Below, piece by piece: positions 25,665 to 34,800 of a stretch of DNA of 64,000 nt. The DNA lies in assembly GCA_036478595.1 (NCBI GenBank), contig JAZGEF010000036.1, forward strand, positions 124,001 to 188,000, written 5' to 3'. How positions within the stretch are numbered: the stretch's first letter is position 1; the number at the start of each line of letters is the position of its first letter. The notes under the pieces are model-generated. The model searched no databases. It worked only from the letters and a program-made list of their open reading frames with translations, and was not told the origin of the DNA. Origin of the DNA: Granulosicoccus sp036478595 (GTDB taxonomy: Bacteria; Pseudomonadota; Gammaproteobacteria; Granulosicoccales; Granulosicoccaceae). Made by a program: the position numbers and the translations under genes.

Positions 25665-26912
25665 TTATTGCTCAGCCGTGATTTCTGGTACATCGACAAA
25701 TACAACGTCAAGAGGTGCAAGTGTGGTCGCCAGGAATTCACCGACAATCATATTAGTACTAGTGTCGATTAGGTTAAAGCCCGGAGCATCGCCTGGTACG
25801 CCAACCCAAAGCAATCCGTCGGGCGCAACGTGTAGATTCGCTATGCTGGTGTCAACCAAGCCCGCAACTGGCTCAGCGGCCAAAATTCCTGTAGTGGGGT
25901 TAAACGAGCGTAACGTATCAATTGATGCAAAGGTGGTTGCGTCAAAGCCTGAATTGGTGATGAGATAACCCAGCGATGGCGACACAATCAAGGCACTTGA
26001 GAAAAAGTCGTTGTTTTCGGCTTCAGTCCCATCGTCAAGCAGCATGGCAATGTCATAGCTTGTCGGATCGATTGTTTCAATGCCACCTTGGTAGGGGTCA
26101 CCGGTAACAGCAGGGTTGCCAAAAATATTGCCGCGGCCTGTTACATAGATCTCATCACGGGCTTCCAGGTATTGAATATTGCTAGGGTTGAGTGTACTCA
26201 AAGCGATACCCGGTAGTCCGTCTGTGCCTTTGCCAGTGTTGATCTGCTCATCAGTTGTCGTATCAAATACTGCTACGTAGCCAACGCTGCTAGGTGCGAA
26301 GCCTGCATCTAGTCGTTGCATCAATATAAATAGCTTGCCACCAACTAGTACTGCGCCACTGGCTTTAGGTGCGCCTCCAGTGTCATAGACAGAAAGGTCT
26401 AGCTCACCAGTTCTGAAGTTTGCTTCATCCAAAGCGTCAACACTGGGATCAATAATCCAAACTTGGGTGCTGCCATAACGTATAACATAGGCTTTGGTAT
26501 CGTTAACAAAGATCACGTCATACGGGTTGGCTTGCGTTTCATCGCCGTTGACCGAAAATTGATAAACAGGTGCTGATGTATCGCTCACATCGTATTTGGT
26601 GAGCGTATCGAGATTAAACCGACCAATCTCATAAACGTGGGTACCATCTGTGGCAATACTTAAATCAGTCATTGTGGCGGGGTAGGTGCCATTTTGTGTG
26701 TTGTCCGCTAGAGAGTAGCGTTCAATTTGTCCTGCGCCGCCGCCAGCCGTGGCGACAAAGGCGTAATGGCCAGCTGCTATGTTCGTATCGGCAGGGGTCG
26801 CTGAATCGTCGCTTGAGCTACAAGCGGATAACAGACTCAAGGTACCAACGACAAGCAAGCAGCTAATGCGATTAAGGCCATTTCGTGTTGCTGGAGAAAA
26901 TTTCAATGTCAT
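25665..26912 (-). CDS. Predicted beta-propeller surface lipoprotein in the B12 operon (BtuG-like in position and fold type)
   Basis: 415 residues. A lipoprotein signal (ISCLLVVGTLSLLSAC, Cys31, then Ser) predicts transfer to the outer membrane. The mature protein is beta-rich and repetitive, with recurring GTHVYEIGRF, NDTKAYVIRYG, VGGKLFILMQR, RDEIYVTGRG and PDGLLWVGVPG strands, the pattern of YncE/NHL-type beta-propellers. The gene starts five bases after btuB and lies before btuC. In Bacteroides, BtuG is a surface propeller lipoprotein that caps BtuB and binds B12 very tightly; homology here is not shown, only the parallel in location and predicted fold. It could also act as a periplasmic binding protein, since no btuF is present. 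Confidence 0.75.
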   Translation of the reverse strand: MTLKFSPATRNGLNRISCLLVVGTLSLLSACSSSDDSATPADTNIAAGHYAFVATAGGGAGQIERYSLADNTQNGTYPATMTDLSIATDGTHVYEIGRFNLDTLTKYDVSDTSAPVYQFSVNGDETQANPYDVIFVNDTKAYVIRYGSTQVWIIDPSVDALDEANFRTGELDLSVYDTGGAPKASGAVLVGGKLFILMQRLDAGFAPSSVGYVAVFDTTTDEQINTGKGTDGLPGIALSTLNPSNIQYLEARDEIYVTGRGNIFGNPAVTGDPYQGGIETIDPTSYDIAMLLDDGTEAENNDFFSSALIVSPSLGYLITNSGFDATTFASIDTLRSFNPTTGILAAEPVAGLVDTSIANLHVAPDGLLWVGVPGDAPGFNLIDTSTNMIVGEFLATTLAPLDVVFVDVPEITAEQ

Positions 26913-26917
26913 ATCCT

Positions 26918-28888
26918 CTAAAAATTTAAGGTTGTGGTGAGAAAAAAGGCGCGGCCAGGACGGGGAAACCCGTTGAAGTCCTCGACTATGTCGTTGCCAA
27001 TGTTATTGATGGCTAAACTGGTTTGTGCATTTCGCCAATACCAGTCCAGACCGATGTTTTGTAAGTTTGTATCTTTGGCTGGGAGTAGGTTAGCTTCATC
27101 GTAGAATCGATCTGTCTTAACTTCAACCTCCGCCCAAACTCGATAGCGTGACCGTTTGTAAGCGATGCGAGCAAAGCTGCTCACTGCTGCTTCGCCAGGC
27201 AGAGCGTTATTGTTGATCGCTTGATTATTGGATAGATTCTTGGCGTCTTGTAAACTTAGATTAACTTCAGTGCTAAACCCATTAGTGGATTGCCATTGAT
27301 GCGCTAGCTCCAAACCATACACGCGAGCATGGCCTGCGTTGACGGTATATCCCAAACCTATGGTGTCGTAGACCGTTGTGATTAAATCTGTGCGATCACT
27401 AGCAAACATGGTTGCATCGAATTTCCAGTTAGCTTGTGGTTTGTAGCTAATACCGATATCGGCATTGGTGCCTGACTCAGGATTAAGATTCTCATTGCCT
27501 CTAATTAAGCCCCGACTTCCAAACAATTCGTAAAATGCCGGCTCGCGGTAATACTGCCCAATATTGGCTCGCAAGCTTAGTGTGGAGTTAAGCTCCAACA
27601 ATGCGCCGATCTGGGGGGATATTTTTCGGTTGGTATGTGTGGTTTCATTGCGTCGTGTAATGCCGTTGTACTGATCATTCACTGATTGGTAGTTAAGAGC
27701 TGGGGTTACCAGCAATTTTCCGCTCGAATTAAACCAGGCATATTGCACAGTCGCTGAAAGTGCATCACGCTCAACAGCGTAGTTTTCGAAATTGAGCACT
27801 TCATCTCGACTAGCCAGCTCTTCTCGGCGTAGTTCCGTTGTCAAGCCTAACGTGCCTTGCTTACCAACTCGTTCAGTATATAACTTACCTCCGCGGCTAA
27901 CGCTGTCGCTGTAACTGTCACGTTCGGCAAGGCTTACACCCTTTTCTCTATCATCAAAATGGCTATCGCCATCATGCTGAAAGAAGGTCAGGCTGCTGTT
28001 CCAGTCGCCAATGCCATTGATGCTATGCGTGAGCTGTACTTGTTGATCATCCGTTGCAAAGCTAGCGTTGTTATCATCGGCGTTGCGCCACTCTGGTACG
28101 CCCAAGTCTTTGTTATTGAGCTGAAACAGCAAATTGGTATTACTGTCAGTGTTCCAGCGATAGCTTGTACGCAATAAAGTGGAATTTTGCGCAACGGCTG
28201 CGTTATGTCGAGCTTGGCGAGTGTCATCTAACAAGTTTAACGGTGTACCGTTACTATCAACAAAGCGAAAATCGTTTTCACTTTTCAGTTTGCCAATCGC
28301 AGCAACGATGTCCCAACGGCCAATTCGAGATTGATGCGAGGCCTGCAAGCGTTGAGTTGAAAAGCTACCACCACCAATTAACACGCGAGTAGAAGCTTTG
28401 TCTTTTGCGGTGAGTGACTTAAGATTGACAGCTCCACCGATTGAGCCATGACCCAGTTGCAATGGCGAGCTGCCGCGATAGATATCTACTGACTCAACAT
28501 TAAGTAGTTCCAGCGCCGATAAGTCGATACTGGCGCGGCCACCATTGTTTAGTTTCACGCCATCAAGATAGACGGCTGTTTGATTGCTATTGGATGCTCG
28601 AATGCTAATGCTGGCAAAACTACCGAGGCCACCGGTTTGTCGGCTTTGCACACCGGCTTCAAATGCCAACAAGTCACCCAATGCAACATCACGGCGCTTT
28701 AGCAGCTCGCTATCGATTGATTCGAATACGCCGGTAAATTCACTGTGCTCAACGTTACCGGTAGTAACCTCGGCCTCTTCAGCACTACCGGTTATTGTAA
28801 TGGTTTCAAGTGTCTCATCCGCCCACAGCAACGTGCTTGCAGTGAGCAAGATTGTTAGCAACGAAGTAGTGGCGACTAAATTGACCAT
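26918..28888 (-). CDS. btuB: TonB-dependent outer-membrane receptor, BtuB-like
   Basis: 656 residues with a signal peptide, a TonB-box-like ETITITGSA, a plug domain (IRASNSNQTAVYLDGVKLN, VESVDIYRGSSPLQLGHGSIGG) and a 22-strand-type barrel ending in FFLTTTLNF with terminal Phe. It should bind a corrinoid at the surface and import it using TonB energy. It is the first gene after a cobalamin riboswitch, which gives the strongest support for the ligand. Length is close to E. coli BtuB (614) with somewhat longer loops. Confidence 0.92.
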   Translation of the reverse strand: MVNLVATTSLLTILLTASTLLWADETLETITITGSAEEAEVTTGNVEHSEFTGVFESIDSELLKRRDVALGDLLAFEAGVQSRQTGGLGSFASISIRASNSNQTAVYLDGVKLNNGGRASIDLSALELLNVESVDIYRGSSPLQLGHGSIGGAVNLKSLTAKDKASTRVLIGGGSFSTQRLQASHQSRIGRWDIVAAIGKLKSENDFRFVDSNGTPLNLLDDTRQARHNAAVAQNSTLLRTSYRWNTDSNTNLLFQLNNKDLGVPEWRNADDNNASFATDDQQVQLTHSINGIGDWNSSLTFFQHDGDSHFDDREKGVSLAERDSYSDSVSRGGKLYTERVGKQGTLGLTTELRREELASRDEVLNFENYAVERDALSATVQYAWFNSSGKLLVTPALNYQSVNDQYNGITRRNETTHTNRKISPQIGALLELNSTLSLRANIGQYYREPAFYELFGSRGLIRGNENLNPESGTNADIGISYKPQANWKFDATMFASDRTDLITTVYDTIGLGYTVNAGHARVYGLELAHQWQSTNGFSTEVNLSLQDAKNLSNNQAINNNALPGEAAVSSFARIAYKRSRYRVWAEVEVKTDRFYDEANLLPAKDTNLQNIGLDWYWRNAQTSLAINNIGNDIVEDFNGFPRPGRAFFLTTTLNF

Positions 28889-28974
28889 GGCCCTTATTGT
28901 TTCGAGGGCATGGAGAAGGAGTGCAATGTACGCAGCTCACGTCTACCAAACGCCCCGTTTGGTTGTAAATGACT

Positions 28975-29135
28975 AACAGCTGGCAGGTCTCCTGGCTCAT
29001 GAGTGCTTAATGCGATGGCTCTGCCTTCCCGGAAAAATCCAGTGGCGAAAAAGAGCTTTACTCACTTACAGTTGCGGGGGCAGCCGAGGTGTCTAACCTC
29101 GTTCCCAATTATTCCTATTCGGAACCGTGCTGTGT
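28975..29135 (-). promoter_or_regulatory. Cobalamin riboswitch upstream of btuB
   Basis: On the minus strand the leader contains, 5' to 3', GGTTCC near 29126, GGGAAC, the core GCTGCCCCCGCAACTGTAAG (29065-29084), GCCACTGG, GGGAAGGC, and the B12 box AGCCAGGAGACCTGCC at 28997-28982. These match the conserved elements of the adenosylcobalamin aptamer in order. Binding of cobalamin is expected to shut off the btuB operon. The outer limits are approximate, because the P1 stem was not modelled. No separate terminator is obvious, so control may be at translation, with about 90 bases left before the btuB start. Confidence 0.95.
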
Positions 29136-29339
29136 GGGCGAAGCATACATCAATGCGGGCTTGGAAAACAGCGGTTCTCTCACCCAGACGCAAAAAGAAA
29201 TAGATGCGTCACAAGAAGTCCTGCAATTGGGGAGGGACAAGTATGGACTGTGTGATCGGAGGATGGCCATTCTTTCCATTATTACTGTGCTGGGATGGCG
29301 CGGATGCGATATCGTTGGGGTGTCATCAGAGGTGAACTC

Positions 29340-30668
29340 ATGTCGAATATATTTCCGCGCCATACTGCCAATTTGCCACCGCAGGTCGCCCACGGCGATG
29401 AGGCTTACGTTGTCGATGCCAGTGGCAAACGGTACCTAGACGGCTGTGGCGGTGCGGCCGTTAGCTGCCTCGGGCATAGCAATCAAGTGGTGGTCGATGC
29501 AGTCAAGCGGCAGCTCGATAAAATCGCCTACGCCCATACTGGGTTTTTTACGTCAGAACCGGCTGAGCAGCTGGCCGCAGAACTATGCAAACGCGCGCCT
29601 GATAATTTTGGCCGAGTGTATTTTCACAATGGTGGTAGCGAAGCGGTAGAAGCATCGTTGAAGCTAGCGCGGCAATACTTCATAGAAATTAAACAACCTC
29701 AACGCATTAATGTGATCTCGCGATTGCAGAGCTACCACGGCAACACACTAGGGGCCCTAGCAGCTGGTGGCAACATGTGGCGGCGTGAACCATTCGAGCC
29801 ATTACTCACTAATGCGATACATCATATAGACCCTTGCTACTACTACCGATGGGCTGAAGTGGGCGAGACACCGGAGAGTTACGGTGAGCGCATGGCTAAT
29901 CAGCTAGAAGCAAAAATTGTCAAGCTAGGCGAAGATAGCGTCATGGCGTTTATTGCCGAACCTGTGGTTGGTGCAACTTTGGGTGCTGTTACTGCAGAAG
30001 CGGGTTACTTTAAGCGCATTAGAGAAATCTGCAATCGCTACGGCGTGCTGTTGATTCTTGATGAAATCATGTGCGGCACCGGCCGCACCGGCAGCTTTTT
30101 TGCTTTTGAACAAGAGGGCATTACACCGGATATTGTCACCTTGGCAAAAGGCTTGGGTGCCGGTGTACAGCCGATAAGTGCAATGATGTGCACAAATGAG
30201 GTGTATGCCGCTATTGAATCCGGCAGTGGTTTTTTCCAGCATGGCCACACCTACATTGCGCACCCCACTGTGTGTGCCGCAAGCCTTGCAGTGCTGCAGG
30301 AGCTTGATTATCACAAGCATATTGATGCAGTTAAAAGAAATGGTGTAACGCTTCTAAAGATGTTGCAAGAGCGCTTTGGCAATCATCCTAATGTGGGTGA
30401 TGTACGTGGGCGTGGCTACTTTTTGGGAATTGAGCTAGTTAAAAATCGGCAGAGTAAAGAGCCGCTGGATGCAGCACTAAAAACTAATGCGAAAGTTAAG
30501 GCTGCTGCGTTCGAGGCAGGTTTGATGATTTACCCAATGGGCGGCACCGTGGATGGCGCAATCGGGGATCATATCTTGCTGGCGCCACCGTTTATTTTAA
30601 AGCCTGCGCAGTTTGCTGAGCTGGTTGATAAGTTGGCTGGTGCAATTGAAGCGGTTTTGCCTGGTTAG
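29340..30668 (+). CDS. Class III PLP-dependent aminotransferase
   Basis: 442 residues from ATG 29340, with AGAGG eight bases upstream; an in-frame upstream extension to 29295 is not needed. The fold-type I core shows HNGGSEAVEASLKLARQY (cofactor-phosphate region), LLILDEIMCGTGRTGSF with the Asp that contacts the PLP ring, and TLAKGLGAG with the Schiff-base Lys. The family moves amino groups from omega-amines or beta-alanine to pyruvate or 2-oxoglutarate. The substrate cannot be read. It is divergent from the B12 operon and shares its promoter gap, without evident functional link. Confidence 0.9.
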   Translation: MSNIFPRHTANLPPQVAHGDEAYVVDASGKRYLDGCGGAAVSCLGHSNQVVVDAVKRQLDKIAYAHTGFFTSEPAEQLAAELCKRAPDNFGRVYFHNGGSEAVEASLKLARQYFIEIKQPQRINVISRLQSYHGNTLGALAAGGNMWRREPFEPLLTNAIHHIDPCYYYRWAEVGETPESYGERMANQLEAKIVKLGEDSVMAFIAEPVVGATLGAVTAEAGYFKRIREICNRYGVLLILDEIMCGTGRTGSFFAFEQEGITPDIVTLAKGLGAGVQPISAMMCTNEVYAAIESGSGFFQHGHTYIAHPTVCAASLAVLQELDYHKHIDAVKRNGVTLLKMLQERFGNHPNVGDVRGRGYFLGIELVKNRQSKEPLDAALKTNAKVKAAAFEAGLMIYPMGGTVDGAIGDHILLAPPFILKPAQFAELVDKLAGAIEAVLPG

Positions 30669-30712
30669 TGTGTTTGTTTATTGCTCCAGTGGAAATATAA
30701 GTGGGATTATAA

Positions 30713-31126
30713 GTGAAAAGCAAAGTAGAAATTCAAGGAGGGTGCGTGTGCGGTAAGATCCGCTACGAAATCGCAGGCCCAATTGTAAATGCCGATCATT
30801 GTCATCGCTCATTGTGTCGGCGTCAGCACGGTGCAGCGTTTGCCACCTACGCCGATTTTAATTCGGGTGATTTTAAATGGACATCGGGCGAAAGCTATAT
30901 AAAGGTATACGAGCTAGCCTCCGGCGCTGGCTGGTGTTTTTGTAGCGAGTGCGGTTCGTCACTTGCTGCGAGCGAGAATGGCTCGATCACCGCAGTAACG
31001 TTAGGCACAGTTGAAGGCGATCCCGGTATAAGGCCTGAGGCGCACATTTACGTGGGCTCTAAGGCTCCATGGTATGAGATAACTGACGATCTTTCGCAAT
31101 TCGAGGAAAGACCTAAGACCGACTAA
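30713..31126 (+). CDS. GFA/CENP-V-family zinc protein, one ligand replaced
   Basis: 137 residues, GTG start 44 bases after the aminotransferase. The family (once described as glutathione-dependent formaldehyde-activating enzymes) has two zinc sites. Visible are GGCVCGKIRYE, then CHRSLCRRQHGAAF, and CFCSECGSSL. In the second element the usual CHCxxC is CHRSLC, so one cysteine is Arg; a neighbouring His may substitute. Function in this family is mostly unproven. It could be co-transcribed with the aminotransferase. Confidence 0.82.
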   Translation: MKSKVEIQGGCVCGKIRYEIAGPIVNADHCHRSLCRRQHGAAFATYADFNSGDFKWTSGESYIKVYELASGAGWCFCSECGSSLAASENGSITAVTLGTVEGDPGIRPEAHIYVGSKAPWYEITDDLSQFEERPKTD

Positions 31127-31154
31127 CCACCACGTATTTCAAGTCTAAAACTTT

Positions 31155-31658
31155 ATGCAATTTAAAAAGCTGCTCTTAAAAATATTTCTACCAGATGATG
31201 AGAGCTGGTTGCTAGGGCATAGTGTTGGCGGGGCGGTAGTCAATATGTTTGCAGCACAATATCCCGAACAAGTTGCAGGGATCATTAATGTTGAAGGCAA
31301 TTTCACTAAAACAAGCTATTGCTGCGGTAAAATTGCACTTGAAAGATATGCACCACAACTATTTTGGAAATCCATTGTGTCGAAAGTAACACTTATAGGC
31401 CATATCATTGTTCCTGAAGCTGAAATTGCTTCGGTAAAAGTCGCTCTCGTTGCTCATATAGAATTAACACGGCAAGAAGACGGTTGTATTGTCTTTAATG
31501 TCACTCAGGATGCAGCTTCTGCGAATCGATTTGATGTGTACGAAGAATTCACTGATAAAGAATCCTTCGTAAAGCATCAAGAGCGCGTCCGCAATTCAGA
31601 GTGGGGCGTTATAACCGTCAACGTGGAACGGCATTATGAAATCACTGGCATGGACTAA
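31155..31658 (+). pseudogene. Alpha/beta-hydrolase fragment fused in frame to an antibiotic-biosynthesis-monooxygenase (ABM) domain
   Basis: 167 residues. Residues ~17-70 are only the nucleophile-elbow part of an alpha/beta hydrolase (LLGHSVGGAVVNMFAAQYPE), lacking the N-terminal strands and the Asp/His of the triad. From ~82 to the end a nearly complete ABM domain follows (VALVAHIELTRQEDGCIVF, FDVYEEFTDKESFVKHQERV). Such a combination is not a normal architecture and is best explained by a deletion that joined two genes. The ABM part might still be made from an internal start. The surrounding DNA is AT-rich and holds another gene fragment. Confidence 0.7.
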
Positions 31659-31660
31659 TC

Positions 31661-31798
31661 ATGCATATTCGTTCTGCCAATAGAAATGATACACAGGCTA
31701 TTGAAGAGATGCAAAATGGGATGAGCTTGCCACATGAAAAGTGCAAAAAACACATAAACAACTTCATTTTAGCCGTAGTCTCTGGCAAAAGTATTTAG
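31661..31798 (+). pseudogene. N-terminal remnant of a GNAT acetyltransferase
   Basis: A 45-codon frame starting two bases after the fusion gene. MHIRSANRNDTQAIEEM matches the usual opening of GNAT acetyltransferases, and NFILAVVSGKSI matches the following strand, but the frame ends there, before the acetyl-CoA-binding motif. No continuation was found in the 30 bases before the opposite-strand gene. Confidence 0.5.
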
Positions 31799-31831
31799 TC
31801 AGGTTGCAAAATGAATGCGTACCCGATCATT

Positions 31832-34800
31832 TTAGTCGAATGGCGCTGAATTCAACTCAGCAGTAGAAAGAGGTTGTTTAATCATATCAGCAGAGGCCCA
31901 GGAAACACTTAAGGTATCAAGCCCAGCGCGTTCGAAAAATTCAACCAACACGTGGTGAGTGCCTGCGGTTAGAAATACTGTTCCAGAAGCTTCTTTAATC
32001 GCGTGTAAGCCATCGTTATCAACAACTTGTTGGCCGTTCACATACAGTGCGCTACCATCGTCCGAGGCTGTGTAAAAAGTGTATTCAGCATCAGTAGTTA
32101 CCGTAACGTTCGTGGAGAAACGAAAAGCGTAGTTGTCGTTCTGCTGCTTTGCAGAGAGTTCAAATTCAACCACTTGGCCTTCGCTTATTGGGGTCATCGA
32201 TACGAACTCGGGCAGAGTAGTCCAGTTGCCCTCAAAGTACTGATAATTAATCAAACCATCAGCCACTGCAGGATCAGTAATAGTATCGGAACTCTCGGTT
32301 GCCAGTGCAGAAAGCGGAATGGCTTGTTTATTAATACCTGGGCCATCCCATAGCACCTGTAGTTTGTCTCCCCCGGCGTATTCGAAAAATTCTACTTCAA
32401 GATCGTGCTCACCAGCGGTTAATATAATGGTGCCTTGCTTTTCAAGCGGCGCATGCCTGCCATCGTTGATCACAACCGTTTGGCCGTTAATTCTCAGCTC
32501 ACTACCATCGTCGCTGACTGTGTAAAACGTGTAGCTGCCGTCTGCAGGTGCTGTGATTTTTCCACTAAATACGAAGCCGTAAAAATCATCTATTTCTTTA
32601 GCGTCAAGCGTAAAACCGTCGCTTTGACCAGTTTTAACAGGCGTTAGTGCATCAAAATTTGGCAACGTGTTCCACTGGCCTTCGTAGTAGGCGTAGTTTA
32701 GTTTTTCTGGAATGCCGCTACCTTCACTGGTATCCGGGTCTGGTTCTGGTTCGCCGCTACTAATAGAACTGATAGCGGTGGTTGGCAGCACTTGCCTGTT
32801 GAGCCCCGGGCCTTCCCATTCCACAACTAATTTATCTCCACCACGGTATTCAAAAAACTCTACCTTAATAATATGATCGCCTGCGGATAACGCCATGGTG
32901 CCTTGCTGTTGACGCGGCGCATGCCTACCATCATTACTCACGATGGTTGCGCCATCGATCGACAGACGGCTGCCATCATCCGAGGTGGTATAGAAGGTGT
33001 AGCTACCGTCGGCAGGAACGCTTAGATTGGCTTCGAATACAAAGCCATAGTGATCATCTCGATCACGAGGCGCCACGCTGAAACCCTCGACTGTGCCTTC
33101 ACTTTCGGGTGTTAGTAAATCGAAATTGGGTAAGTTGTTCCATACACCGGTGTAGTAAGCGTAAGACACCATGCCGGGTTCGCCCGGTTCGTTGTTAGCA
33201 CCTGGTTCAGGCGGTAACGCTGAACCAAAATCTGAGGCAAGCATTGGGCGCTTTTCAAGTTCAGGGCCTTCCCATGAAACCAATAGGGCGTCCCCGCCGG
33301 ATAATTCGAAAAACTGTACTTCGATATCGTGTTCACCTGCGGATAGTGTCACTGTGCCGCTCTGTTCATCAATAAAGGGGTGAATACCATCGTGATTAAC
33401 CACGACTTGATTATTGATTAGTAACTTACTGCCATCATCAGATGTAAGGAAAAATGTGTAATTACCATCGATCGGTACAGTCACAGTGCCGCGAAATCGA
33501 AATGCGTAAAAGTTATTGCGCTCTTTCGGTGCAAGCGAGAAATTAGGCAATGTGCCTGTTTTAACCGGAGTCAGACTGTCAAAGTCTGGCAGCACCCACG
33601 CCTGCAAGGTGTCTTCATAGTAATCGTAGTCAATATTTGGCGAAGTGTCTGCAACTGGAGTCGGTTGATTTTCACTAGTAATTTTTACCTGTACGGTATG
33701 GCCTGACGTGGGTGTGCCATTCTGATTCATTCCGAACACCCAGTAGTAACCTGGTATGAGGACGTTGGGGTTGGATTGCAGCGTTAGGCTGTATTCACCC
33801 ACTGCAGTTTTAACATGATCGATGGGTACCAGGCGTTGGTCTGTACTGTGGTGATGGGTAATGGCAACTAAACGCAACATGTTGAACTTCACGATATCGT
33901 CTGACCCACTCAACCCAATAGTCTCACCAGGAAACGCTTCAGTATCTCCGCTGCTGATCACTGGCCGCGCGATTAAATCACCTTGTGCATCAAACAAATA
34001 GGGCGGTGAGAAAATCTCACCATTTTGATGATTAGTTGCACACTGACCACATAGCCCGCCACCTGTTGACAGAACCCGTGCGTCCTTAAGCAGTAGTGCA
34101 GTGGAATGGTAGTTTCGTGGGCGATCATGGCGTGCCATTGCGCTCCATTGTTCGCTTATCGGATTCCATATTTCAGGTTCAAGCACAGTGCCATCATCGC
34201 TGAATTGAACACCGCTAGTATTACCGCCTATCACTAGGACTTCCCCATTGGGTAGTACCACGCTGTTCTGCATAGAACGTGCGTTGATCATTGGGTTGGT
34301 CGCGATAAGCTGTGGTGTTGCTCCGGTCAAATCCATGATAGAAGCATCGCTAGTGGTGTTCTCACCACCGCCTGCCACCAGCATCTTTCCGATATCGTAC
34401 ATAACGGTAGTGTTATACAAACGTGATTCGTTTCCGATCATATTTTTGCCGTGTGAGTGAATATGATCATCGTCATCGAGCTTGACTGAAAATAGTTCAG
34501 GCATATGTCCAGGATGGAATAAAGACCCGTCTGGCGCGACATTGAGCGCAGGGTACCAATCACGATAGGGAATCGATTCATCTTCAATGATGGCCTCTAA
34601 GCTCTTGTCGCCGAGTAAGTCCCAACCAAGTCCGTCCGTCCAAATTTCCGGATAAGGTGCGGTTAATGTACCCAGTGATGTCAATACCTGGCCGGTGGGT
34701 AGTGTCGTGCTGGTGGGGTACCAACGGCTTAAAACCATCGGTTCTATTTCGGTAAATTCGGTAGCATCAAATATACTGGTAGTGGTGACGGTTTTACCAC

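Noticed and set aside
29115..29393. 92-codon leftward open frame upstream of btuB
   Set aside because: It overlaps the riboswitch and the aminotransferase start and shows no protein features.
33354..33640. Possible recombination between the PA14 repeats as a mobile element
   Set aside because: The four units are diverged protein domains in one frame, without terminal repeats or a transposase.
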